Source: Gentiana macrophylla
Taxonomy: Eukaryota > Streptophyta > Magnoliopsida > Gentianales > Gentianaceae
Length of the DNA: 64,000 nucleotides
Assembly (NCBI GenBank): GCA_026214975.1
Contig: CM047805.1
Span: 64,402,170 to 64,466,169, forward strand
Reading direction: 5' to 3'
Each line of letters opens with the position of its first letter. Within the stretch, counting starts at the first letter, position 1. This document shows, piece by piece, positions 1-9,712 of this stretch. A program made the position numbers and the translations under genes. The notes under the pieces were generated by a model, which was given only the letters and a program-made list of their open reading frames with translations, was not told where the DNA came from and ran no database searches.

Positions 1-596
1 TACATCAAAGCAACTTTCCGGTGACGATCGGGCATCTGAACGGACTCCTATCGGCATGAATTTTGGATGGTTTGTTCGTCCCTCCTTATCATTTAATATG
101 AACGGTGGAATTCTTGTTCCAAAGATTGAAACTCCGGCAATGAGCCGTCGATCGATCTGCGTTTCGGGGCTGTTGCGTTTCTTTATTCTGATAGCAACTT
201 TCGGCGACGATCGGGCGTCTAAAAGGACTCCGATCGGCACGAAATTTGGAGGGTTTGTTCGTCCCTCCTTATTCTTAAATCTGAACGGTGGAATTCTTGT
301 TCCAACGGTTGAGACTCCGTCAATAATCCGTCGATCTGACTGCGTTTAAGGGGTCATTGCGTTTTGTTGTTATAGCAAAGCAACTTTCCGTGATGATCGG
401 GCATCTAAACGGGCTCCGATCGGGCACGAAATTTGGAGGGTTTGTTCATTCCCCCTTCGCCTTCAATCTGAACGGTGGAATTTGTATTCCAACGGTTCGA
501 ACTCCGGCAATAAGCTTCGGATCTGACTGCGTTTTTGGCATGAAATTTTTGCCATTAACTTGATCACGAACAACCTCGATCTACTATCGATAGAAG
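1..596 (-). repeat. Tat-like element leader with about three tandem repeats
   Basis: Three imperfect copies of a 183-186 bp unit follow one another; the shared word GATCGGGC recurs near 26, 209 and 395. Each copy carries a closely similar GGTTTGTTCGTCCCTCC-type stretch and an AACGGTGGAATT stretch. The block ends beside a primer-binding site and an LTR, so it is best read as the untranslated leader of a minus-strand Ty3/gypsy element whose body lies beyond the left edge. The short ORFs here look incidental to the repeats. Confidence 0.6.
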
Positions 597-614
597 GCCC
601 TCCTTCTAGCGCCA
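597..614 (-). other. Primer-binding site of the left Tat-like element
   Basis: On the minus strand this reads TGGCGCTAGAAGGAGGGC, separated from the LTR edge by two bases. The identical 18-mer lies at 15038-15055 in the second Tat-like element, also two bases from its LTR. A primer site starting TGG next to a 5' LTR is standard; I could not name the primer tRNA. Confidence 0.7.
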
Positions 615-616
615 TT

Positions 617-1250
617 TGACGATGCTGGATTTCGTCTATGAATAAATCCGGGCCGTTTAATCTAGGGGTAATTGAACGAGGGATGTTTTTTGATGATTTT
701 TAGACTGAGCTTGGGTTATTTTCCCAAGTTGCCTACGTATCCTGTTATGTTTCAGGAATCAAGTCTTTCGTAGTTCCTTAGGGTTGTTTATATAGGGGAT
801 GATTTATCATTTTCCTTCTTCTACAAGGATTTGTATTATTATTATTAATATTATTATTTCCCTAAGGATATACACGCATAAATCCCTATAATTTAGGGAT
901 AATTATGGACATATTTAAATGTCAGGATCAGAGTCTTTATGACCTAGGATTCTTCCCTTATTTATCTTTAGTTATCCCGCATATGGAATAACAGAGGCAC
1001 GGGTCTGAGCGTCCTGCGTTCAGCCCCCAAGGCCACTATGGCCGAACTGGGCACCTCCTCTTCGCCAAGCCTTAACCGACCTGCGGTGGTTGGAGGAGGA
1101 GTTTGTGCCGATCTCCCACCTAGGGTAAGGGACCTGCCCTTAGGTATGTTTCTGGGCTCCTGGCCCTTAATGCCTTACATTTAGAGGCTAGTCATCTATT
1201 ATACGACTTAAGAGGATGACACATGGCGTAGTTCGGGTCGGGCATCATCA
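617..1250 (-). mobile_element. 5' LTR of a Tat-like Ty3/gypsy element, cut by window edge
   Basis: The segment starts TGACGATGC and ends GCATCATCA, so its ends form an imperfect short inverted repeat with TG...CA termini. It is flanked on the left by the primer site, so the element runs leftward on the minus strand and this is its 5' LTR. A minus-strand TATATAAA box lies at 787-794. The stretch around 725-800 (TTGCCTACGTATCC, GGAATCAAGTC, TTTATATAG) is closely similar to the equivalent part of the 5884-15547 element's LTRs, showing that the two families are related. Confidence 0.7.
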
Positions 1251-1700
1251 GTGATATTTATGAGAGAGGAAGTATAACCTGGTGAAGTATATTGTTCCTT
1301 TTGTACATTTGTGTGCATTTCTGAAAATTTACTTTGCCTGCTTTATATGGAATGTACATTTCTATGCAAATCGTTGTGTTGGATATATTCTCATACATGA
1401 TGTGCTTGTATTGGGCTGAATTTGTCACGGCAGCTATTGGACTTTTTGTTGGTAGAAAATTATCCTGAGGATTGTATTTGGTTCCATTATGTGTAAGATC
1501 ATTGAAGGAACTCTGTTTTAGTCATGTCTCGGTCAGTGTCAAAAGGTGGAAACTTGGATGATCTCATTTGGGTTGTCTTCATGCTTGGTGCAGATGTAAG
1601 AGTGAACATGATGTTTTATTTTTTCCCTGAAAAGGGTCATATATATTGAAACACAAGAATTTACTGAGTGTAACTATGCAAACTAAGAAAAAACTGAGCA
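1251..1700. other. Unassigned AT-rich DNA
   Basis: No ORF, repeat or recognisable element was seen. It separates the left LTR from the GAGCTCG-rich repeat. Confidence 0.5.
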
Positions 1701-1715
1701 ATGTAATCAAGGTGA

Positions 1716-2546
1716 AGCCCGATTAGCTCGGGAGGTATTCGATTACTATATTTTAAAACTCGAGATCGGCTCGGTTAATTATTCGAGTAGCTCGACTCGA
1801 GTTCGAACTCGAAAAAAACCGAATCGAGTCAAATTCCCTTACGAGCCGTGTACGAGTAGCTCACGGGTAGCCCAATTCACATGTCACTTCATCGTCAAAT
1901 GTCACTGCATCGTCACATGTCACATCATCTTCACATGTCACTGAATCTTTTTTTTTGTTTTGTTTTTGTTTTGAGAGCAGAATGAAGGCAAGTTGTAGGT
2001 GAATTTTCCAGTTGTGAAGTATTCCTTCACGTCTGTTTTTTATGTCTCCTTTAATAATGTGTACACGTTTTCCAGTTTCTTGGGGCAATGCTATGTTTAT
2101 TCAAGAGCGTTCTTAGCTTATTGATTTCACCTTCCCAGCCGTGTTTTATTGGATTTGTTCACATGCAACACTTTTTTTTATACTCCCTAGAGCTCGAGCT
2201 CGACTAAAAAAGTTTGGGCTCAATCGAGCCATAAAAAGGCAATATTGAACTCGACTCGCTAAGTACTTGATATATCTCGACTCGTTAAGCGTACTTGATA
2301 TATCTCGACTCGACTCGTATGCTTGATTATTTTCTTAGAATTCATATATTTTGTTAATAAAATATAACAAGATCGAGCTCGACTTGAATAATACTTTTTG
2401 AATTATAAAAAACAATATTTTATTATAATTATTTAATGAAGCCTAACTAGCTTGCGAGGTACCCGATTACTATATTTTTAAATTCGAGATCGGCTCAGTT
2501 AATTATTCGAGTAGCTTGACTTGAGTTCGCAATCAAAAAACCGAAT
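1716..2546. repeat. GAGCTCG/CTCGA-rich repeat with direct-repeat ends
   Basis: Two similar copies of about 110 bp occur at 1716-1825 and 2440-2546; both read GATTACTATATTTT, then CGAGATCGGCTC and TTAATTATTCGAGTAGCT. Between them lie many CTCGA/TCGAG words, including a doubled ACTTGATATATCTCGACTCG near 2262-2310. Such words are common in non-autonomous plant transposons, but I could not define terminal inverted repeats or a target duplication, so the class is open. Positions 1878-1945 hold an early version of the GTCACTGCATCG repeat that is amplified further right. Confidence 0.5.
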
Positions 2547-2645
2547 GCATCTCCGTCTCGTCTTCTGGATCTATCAGAATCGATTGCATTACTTGATATG
2601 TTGGTGTAATCCCCGACCCACCGGCGATCATAGCTAATCTCTCTC
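2533..2645 (-). pseudogene. Nitrate reductase (FAD/NAD domain) gene fragment
   Basis: On the minus strand an ORF ends with about 35 residues that resemble the nucleotide-binding part of plant NAD(P)H nitrate reductase: [13 protein letters not shown], then [17 protein letters not shown]. The family signature there is a glycine-rich GGTGITP-type loop followed by YQV and PEDxTEM. The full enzyme is about 900 residues and reduces nitrate to nitrite in the cytosol; only this piece is present, with no molybdopterin or heme domain. Upstream the reading frame runs into minisatellite sequence, so it is a captured or left-over fragment rather than a gene. Similarity is judged by eye, and related cytochrome b5 reductases are an alternative source. 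Confidence 0.55.
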
Positions 2646-2830
2646 GATTTCCCCTGAAAAATCTTCCTAATTTCGGGACAAAAAGTTCAACAAAAATGTT
2701 GATGTCATTGCATATTTGATTGCCGGTGTCACTCCATAAATTGTTGATGTCACTGCATAAAATATTGATGTCACTGTATATCTGATTGCCGATGTCACTG
2801 CATAAATTGTTGATGTCACTGCACATATGA

Positions 2831-3360
2831 TTGCCGATGTCACTGCATAAAAATATGAATTATGGTGAAAGATTTATGTTGATCGTAGCTTTATATCAAA
2901 AGATATAGCCATTTGAAGTCGATTTTATGAAGAAAAGAAATCAATTTTATGAAATTAAGTTGGAAAAATATCAAATGTCATCACAAAGTGTTGCTTCATC
3001 AAATGTCACCGCATCCCGGTGATCATTGCGCATTCGATGGTCTCGCGATCGGGGTGGTCATTGCATCGGGGTGGTCACCGCTGCAACGCGGTGTCTCTAC
3101 ATTGGGGGTGGCCACTTCATCGCGGTGTCTCTGCATCGCGGGTGGTCATCCTTGATATATGATTGCCGATGTCACTGCATAAAAATATGAATTAAGGTGA
3201 AAGATTTATGTTGATCGTAGTTTTATATCAAAAGATATAGCCATTTGAAGTCGATTTTATGAAGAAAAGAAATTGATTTCATGAAATTAAGTCGAAAAAA
3301 TATCAAATGTCATCATGGTGTTGCTTAATCAAATGCCACTGCATTCCGGTGATCACTACA
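2831..3360. repeat. 332-bp segmental tandem duplication
   Basis: A block beginning TTGCCGATGTCACTGCATAA at 2831 recurs at 3163. Both copies continue through AAAGATTTATGTTGATCGTAG, a CAAAAGATATAGCC stretch and a GAAGTCGATTTTATG stretch, for about 190 bp each. The copies differ at scattered bases. Between them lies GGTGTCTCTGCATCG-type minisatellite, so a minisatellite-containing unit was duplicated once. Confidence 0.7.
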
Positions 3361-4800
3361 TCCCGATGGTCTCTGCCTCGTGGTGTCTCTGCATCGGGGG
3401 TGGCCACTTCATCGTGGTGTCTCTGCATCGGGGGTGGCCACTGCATCGTGATGTCTCTGCATATATGAATGCCGATGTCACTACATAAATTATTGATATC
3501 ATTCATATGTGATTGCTGATGTCACTGCATATATGATCGCCGATGTCACTGCATATATGATTGTCGATGTCACTTCATCACGGTGTCTCTTTATCACGGT
3601 GTCTCTTCATCGAGGTGTCTCTACACCACGGTGTCTCTTCATCGAGGTGTCTCTACACCACGGTGTCTCTACATTGCGGTGCCTCTGCATCGGGGGTGTC
3701 TCTACATCGGGGTGGTCACTGCATCGCGGTGCTCTGGATCTAGGTGCTCACTGCTTCGCGGTGTCTCTGCATCGGGGGTGGTCACAGCATCGAGGTGTCT
3801 TTCTATCGGGGGTGGCCACTGCATCGTGGTGGTCAATGTATCGTCGTGTCACTGCATCGCGGTGGTCTATGCATCGGGGTAGTTAATGGACCTGGGATGG
3901 TCAATGCATCGAGGTGTCTCTACATCGCGATGTCTCTGCATCAGGAGTGGTCAGCGTGATCGCGGTGTCTCTCGTGATCAAGGATGGTCAGCGATCGCTG
4001 GCCGTCAATGTATCGCGGTGTCACTTCATCGGAAGCGTCTCGATCGCGGCGTCTCGATCGCGGTGTCTCGTGATCGCGGTGTCACTTCATCGGCGTGCGT
4101 CTCAGATCGCGGCGTCTCGCTTCGCGGTGTCTCGTCATCGCGGTGTCACTTCATCGAAGCGTCTCTGCATCGCGGCGTCTCTGCATCGCGGTGTCTCTGC
4201 ATCGCGGTGTCACTTCATCGAAGCGTCTCTGCATCGCGGCGTCTCTGCATCGCGGTGTCTCTGCATCGCCGTGTCACTTCATCGACGTGTCTCTTCATCT
4301 CGATGTCACTTCATCACGGTGTCACTACAATACGGTGTCATTTCATCGCGGTGGTCAATGCATCGCGGTGTCTTTGCATCGCGGTTGTCAATGCGGTGTC
4401 TCTGCATCGCTGTGACACTTCATCGCGATGTCTCTGTATCGCGGTGTCTTTACATCGTCAAATGTCATAATATCGCGATGTCTCTGCAATGCGGTGTCAC
4501 TTGATCGCGGTGTCTTTGCGTCGCGGTGTCAATTTATCGTAACGTTTCTGCATCGCGGTGGTCAATGCATCGGGGTGGTCAATGCATCGCGGTGGACAAT
4601 GTATCGGGGTGGTCAATACATCGTGGTGGTCAATGAATCGGGATGGTCACTGCATCGCGGTGGTCAATGCGTCGTGCGTCGCGGTGGTCAATGCATCGTG
4701 ATGGTCAATGCATCGGGGTGGTCAATGCGTCGTAGTGGTCACTGAATCGCGGTGGTCAATGCTTCGGGGTAGTGATTGTATCGCGATGGTCAATACATCG
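3361..4800. repeat. 16-bp minisatellite (TCTCTGCATCGCGGTG and variants)
   Basis: Runs of the unit TCTCTGCATCGCGGTG and variants (GTCACTTCATCG, GGTCAATGCATCGGGGTG) fill this stretch. The best ordered part is 4090-4330; to the right, about 4540-4800, a GGTCAATGCATCGGGGTG version dominates. The block is far richer in G and C than its surroundings. Sixteen is not a multiple of three, so each copy shifts the reading frame and all three plus-strand frames stay open for long distances; the overlapping 60-196 residue ORFs here are a by-product, not genes. Confidence 0.85.
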
Positions 4801-5182
4801 GTTATAGAAAAAAAAATTAAATAAATAAAAAAACGTTTCAGCTTCTGAAAAAAACAATTAAGAAAAAAAAAAAAAAAAAAACCACTTAACCTTCGGTGGC
4901 AATAATAATAAGAAAAGAACAAAAATATGTGCCATTTTTTGTCACAGCGTCAGTTTTTCTTTTTCTTTTTTTAATTTTTGTTCATCAAAGGTATTTGAGT
5001 CTATCTATCTAATTTGTGTCCTTATAACCAAATAAGATTCCTTGGGTTTTCATATTTCGTCACAATTGTTTATTTTATGTCCTTTTAATTCTCGCTTCCT
5101 AAAAATAATCATTAGAGTTTACTATAAAGAGTCAAAAATGACTTAAATACCCTTAATGGTCAAAGAGTGTTTTACAACAAAC
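4801..5182. other. AT-rich spacer with poly(A) tract
   Basis: It contains an A-run at about 4862-4880 and no supportable gene. It lies between the minisatellite and the Stowaway MITE. Confidence 0.5.
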
Positions 5183-5184
5183 TA

Positions 5185-5465
5185 CTCCTTCCGTTTTTCT
5201 TTATCTGTCACATTTCAGTTTTTACCATTTTTTTATTTATCTGTCATTTTACATTTCCAATTGAGTATTTATTATTTTTTTTCCTTTACCAATAAAATAT
5301 TTACATCTCCAATAAAAAAAAACACAATTCCAATACTAAAAACTCATTTACCAACAAAACATTTACATCTCCAATAAAAAAAATACATTTCCAATACACA
5401 TATTAATTACTTTCTTAATTTATGTGATTCTTCTCTCTGCGACATATATATAAAAACGGAGGGAG
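5185..5465. mobile_element. Stowaway-type MITE (281 bp)
   Basis: The left end CTCCTTCCGTTTTT and the right end, read on the other strand as CTCCCTCCGTTTTT, form terminal inverted repeats. TA dinucleotides at 5183-5184 and 5466-5467 are the target duplication. End sequence, TA target and AT-rich interior fit Tc1/mariner-derived Stowaway elements. There is no transposase, so it is non-autonomous. Confidence 0.85.
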
Positions 5466-5467
5466 TA

Positions 5468-5878
5468 TAACATTTTGTATAAATCTTTTTTTTTTTGCTT
5501 AAATTTTGTATAAATGTTTACGGCTTAGATACATTTTTGGTATAAATGCTTAATGGACTGCTATTAAATGATATGTTTACGGCTTGAATGAAATACCAAA
5601 AACAGAATTTCGAGGTAAAGGGTAGAAATGGAAATGTGCTCTGGATGGAGCAAAGTTGCACTGGCAATAGCGCCAGCATTTAGTAACAATTGCATTCTTA
5701 TATTTTACGTTAAAGATTGTAAATGACAGGTTTTAATCTAAAATGGTTGAGAAGGATAAATATGTAGTAACACGTGTAGTAACACATGTACAAAAATGTA
5801 GTAACATTTATAGTGACTGTCATTCTCAACCATTTAAGTTTAAAACATGTCCTTATGGATTCTGACCCCTTTTTATTT
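5468..5878. other. Unassigned spacer
   Basis: AT-rich DNA without a supportable ORF or element. It holds a local direct repeat, GTAGTAACACGTGTAGTAACACATG, near 5765. Confidence 0.4.
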
Positions 5879-5883
5879 TTATC

Positions 5884-6381
5884 TGATGCAGTATGAATAT
5901 TACAAACGGGTAATCGGGTGATTCTAATTAGGAAAATAATGTAAGAACACGAATGTTTGGGTATAATTTGGACTGAACTCTTGAGAGAGCTGCCTACGTA
6001 TCCAATTTAAGTGATAAACTGGAATCAAGTCCCCATCGTAGTTCAGGGTGTTCTTTATATAGTAGTAGATCGTGTGTCTCTTCCTGGACGTGCTAGGAAG
6101 TTATTGTTGAGTATCTTCTGGACGTGGGATCTACCCACGTCCGTAAGCAGTTGAGATATTGTTGACCCGGTCTTCACCACGTTCAGCCCGTTATTCTGTC
6201 CAGAAACCATTCTGGTCGGAACACGGTAAGTCCTCGCTCCTCGACTATTCCGCCGTCTTGCCTTGATCCGCCAGCACTTGGTGGTCTGGCTTGACTGGTT
6301 CATTTATCTTTATTATCTAACTTTCATGCTGGGCCCGGCCCAATTACGAATAATCCGACTCACTGGGCCCATATATCATCA
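5884..6381 (-). repeat. 3' LTR of the Tat element
   Basis: It starts TGATGCAGTATG and ends ATATATCATCA, and matches 15058-15547 over nearly its whole length. It holds a 9-bp stretch (ACCACGTTC, near 6177) missing from the other LTR and more substitutions around 6210-6290. Because coding runs on the minus strand, this left-hand copy is the 3' LTR. Confidence 0.9.
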
Positions 6382-6397
6382 TAAGTCCCCCCAAACT
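6382..6397 (-). other. Polypurine tract of the Tat element
   Basis: On the minus strand AGTTTGGGGGGACTTA abuts the 3' LTR. A G-rich purine run at this position primes plus-strand DNA synthesis in LTR retrotransposons. Confidence 0.75.
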
Positions 6398-6570
6398 AGG
6401 GTGGTGGATCGCTTTTACACCGCTCTAGCCTAAAACGGTTCTGCTTCCGTTATTAATACTACGCGAAACGAGGCCAAGTTGCACCCATCCGTTATCATTA
6501 TAACAGTAGACTAAACCATTACGTCGTTTCATTTCTTGTCACATAACCCTTTCTCTGTCCACTTTACTCT

Positions 6571-6581
6571 TATAATTTAAA
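6571..6581 (+). promoter_or_regulatory. TATA box of the antisense gene
   Basis: TATAATTTAAA lies 81-91 bases upstream of the ATG at 6662, leaving room for a start site near 6600 and a short leader. It is on the plus strand, inside the element and outside the LTR, so the antisense gene seems to have its own promoter. Inferred from sequence only. Confidence 0.45.
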
Positions 6582-6661
6582 CCTTTGGGAACGCCCCTCT
6601 GCAACCGCAAGTAAGTATTTTTCTATTTTATTTTGCATTTCTTTGAAATCGTTGATCTTTG

Positions 6662-8908
6662 ATGAGTTTGAGAGTCAATACTGCTTCTAGTGAATCTGTA
6701 GAGAAATTATTTGAATCTCCAGAGAAAACATCCAGAGTCATAGATAGTGAGGAAGTGAATTCGTCTAATCCTGTGTTTTGCCCTGAACTTGTAGTAAATT
6801 CCGATCATCCTTCCTCCTCAATTGATCTAAGGAACACCTCCACTTTTGGAGATAACCCATTGTGTCTTTTGCCTTCCCACCTTTTGCCTCCTGGGATATT
6901 TACTCCCACTTCGATCGTACACCAGTATCCAGAAGATCACACTGCTTTCTTAAACACTTTAAAGAGAGAAATCAATCGTTTTGACAAAACCAAAGCAATA
7001 ATGGCCTGCCACGGTGTTGCCAGCAAAATGACCAAGACGGAGATGGATGGTTTATTAAAAACCTATAAGATCCGTACTGAGCCCTTCGAGGTTGTTCTTC
7101 CTAAACCGACTGAGTATGCTTACAGCCCTCCGGCCGGTTTCTGCACAGTATACGCTGATCAGCTTCACAGTGGATTACGATTCCCTCTTCCTCCTGGGTG
7201 TGTAGAGATAATGAAGTAATATAAGTTAGGAGTTGGCCAGATCCATCCAAACAGCATTAAATTCCTCATAGATTTTATGATTTGGTGTCGTCTGAACACC
7301 ACACCCTTTTCTGTTAAGCTGTTTAGGAATTTCTACCAGTGTAAGTTGACACAGGGGAGTGGAGGATGGTACCATTTTTGTCGTAGGGCCAGTGCTCCAA
7401 TTATCCCCATTACTGGCAAAGATAAGACCAAGAAGAAGTGGCAAGAACACTTCTTCTTTGTGAAGCATAATTCGGATGCCACTTTAGGGCGGTGGAATAC
7501 TGCTTCCATGAAGGATAAATTGGAAGACGCCATTGATGAGACATTATCCCAATACCTTGTTAGTAACAAGATTTCCCTGAACTTAGACTTTATAAGTTCT
7601 CGCTCGATAGATGCAAATTTCGACCATACTGCAGGCTCTGTTGGCTACGTGGAATTCTCCAAGAAACAAAGACAGAAAATGTATGTTTGTACTTGCATCT
7701 CGTTTTGACTTTTGATTATAACCTAATTATCTTTTTCCTCTTGTAGTGGCCAATGTAGATGACTTGATCAATATCGACGTTGATGAGGAGGATGAACCGG
7801 AACAGATGGCGGAAGATTCTGAGCGGACTTTGTCCGTTGTTCCAGGAGGTGGTGACGTTTCTGGTCTGCAAGAGGATGCAGAGATAGGCACTGGTTCTGG
7901 TACTGCTATGCAGGAAGAAGTTCTTGGTTCCGGTCTTTCTGCAGCAGAGGAAGTTCCTATCGCCGATCCGAGCGAAAGCGTAATACTCGAGCGCCATTAT
8001 TACTGTGGACTGATCGTGGAAGAAGATCTCCCAGCAGGTCAAACTATCTGGTTTGGATGCGGTTCCCCTCGGGACCGTTTCTCAAAGCGCGTAAGAAAAG
8101 GCATAGGTCTACTTTTCCGGCGCTTCATGAGTGGTTCTTCTTTCAATTTTGAAGATATGTCTACTGACGACTTTGCAGATTCTGTGAGTAGTTTTCATAA
8201 GACTTTTGTTTTTTTTTCTTTAAGTTTCGTCTTTTAAGACGTTTTCTTTTACAGTGTTACCGCCTGGGTAAAGCTCTGCACAAGAAGACTGCTAGCATAG
8301 CTAAAGATATTTCTGCCCTGCAACACAAAGTGATTCAGCTGGATGAGGCCAATGCCAAAGTAGCTAGCTTGGAAGAATCTACTCATGAGGCCAATGCTAA
8401 GGTGGCCAGCTTGGAAGAGGCCCAACTTGTTGCTCAGCGGGAGATTGAGAAGTTGCAGTCTGAACTTGCCAAAGCTGAGGGTGTGATATTCACTCAAGAG
8501 GAACAGTTGAACTTAAGAGATCAGCGGCTGGCGAAACTAAATGAGGAGCATCTGCAACACCTTGCCACTGCAAAGAAGATGAAGGCTGACTTTGATGAAA
8601 CCTTGCGGCAGATGGAGGAAATTCCTGCTCAGAACGTTGTTCAGAAGGTTATTGCAGGATACAAAGCTGCTCCTGAGACTCTTGAAGAAATCCAAATTAT
8701 TTTGGCTCCTGCTCTGCATACAGGGTACACTTTGGGCGTAGATGAAGCAAAGCCGGCCGACTTAGTGATTAGTACTTTGCCTAATCATAAATTATATGAT
8801 AAGAAGGCAGGTGAAGTTTTCACGAAGCGGTACGACGAGTACAAAAGTGGGGAGGACATTGTCCGCAAGTATGCCAAGAAGAGACCGTCACCTGCTACTA
8901 TCGCTTGA
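6662..8908 (+). pseudogene. Antisense extra gene (aORF) of the Tat element, three exons
   Basis: This gene runs opposite to gag-pol, between integrase and the 3' LTR. Exon 1 (6662 to about 7680) is open except for one TAA at 7217-7219; the same frame continues with YKLGVGQIHPNS and a WYHFCRRASAP region. A likely first intron is 7681-7746 (GTATGT...TTGTAG), but exact use of those sites does not keep frame, so a nearby donor or an indel is involved. Exon 2 (7747-8183) is acidic. The second intron, 8184-8254 (GTGAGT...TTACAG), joins in phase 0. Exon 3 (8255-8908) starts CYRLGKALHKK and holds a coiled coil with a doubled EANAKVASLEE. Antisense extra ORFs are known in Tat-lineage elements; no function is established. 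The single stop suggests recent loss. Confidence 0.7.
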
Positions 8909-9179
8909 CCTCACCGCTTCGCAGACACATTATTCCTTCGCTTCGACTATACGCTTCGCTTGACCATCGATACTCCATCTTCTTAATTTATGCCTTAAAA
9001 AACTTTGGAATTTTGCTGGCTTTTGAAGCAGCTTTTGATGTAATAATTTTAGCTGTAGTAACCTTTGACTTTGATTTTCTCTATATGGAGTATTGTCTTC
9101 TTGTTGCGCTGCAAAAAAGTTAGGATTTTTTATCCTTAGCTTCTTTATTCAATAGTTTCTACTCAGTATACTCTTGCTC

Positions 9180-9570
9180 TGCAAGTTTGCTGTTAATACT
9201 TTTAATTAGTGCTCTGCACAGAATTCTTTTGCACTGCAAGTTTAACATTTGTGTCTTCTACCCAGAATAACCTTGCGCTGCAAGTTTGGCACCTTTTTTA
9301 TTTTTTATTTTTTATTGGGACAGTTTCCCAGAATGCCCTTGCACTGCAAGTTTTGCACTTATATTTCTTGAGTGGGACTTCTGCCCAGAATGTCCTTGCC
9401 TTGCAAGTTTGACACTTATATTTTTAAGTGGGACTTCTGCCCAGAATGTCCTTGCACTGCAAGTTTGACTCTTATATTTTTAAATGGGACTTCTGCCCAG
9501 AATGTCCTTGCACTGCAAGTTTGACACTTATATTCTTAAGTGGACTTACTTGTAATTTTTGCGCCTGCAA
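9180..9570 (+). repeat. 56-bp tandem repeat between convergent genes
   Basis: Units reading CCTTGCACTGCAAGTTTGAC, an ACTTATATTTTTAAGTGGG stretch and CTTCTGCCCAGAATGT recur with a 56-bp period (AATGTCC at about 9390, 9446 and 9502); more diverged copies extend left to about 9180. The array sits between the end of the antisense gene (8908) and the end of integrase (9713), where the two transcription units meet tail to tail. The plus-strand ORFs here come from the repeat. Confidence 0.8.
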
Positions 9571-9712
9571 GTTCGATACTTATGTTTTCCTGCATCGCCA
9601 CGCTCGCTTTTTAGTTTTGTGTTTCAACACAATTTCCACACAAGTTAAAACATCGTATAATAATCATATAATGAACATAGATCTATATTCAAGATAACAT
9701 TACTTAAAAACT

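Noticed and set aside
3509..4745. Several overlapping plus-strand ORFs of 60-196 residues rich in Ser, Leu, His and Arg
   Set aside because: They are translations of the 16-bp minisatellite in all three frames; no start context, domain or codon bias supports a protein.
3361..4800. Regularly spaced repeats considered as a CRISPR array
   Set aside because: The units are directly adjacent minisatellite copies without unique spacers, in a plant genome.
3361..4800. Minisatellite considered as centromeric satellite
   Set aside because: The unit is only 16 bp and the array about 1.4 kb; plant centromeric satellites usually have units near 150-180 bp in very long arrays.
9209..9697. Overlapping plus-strand ORFs with repeated CPECPCTASL-like units
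   Set aside because: They come from the 56-bp tandem repeat in the Tat element.
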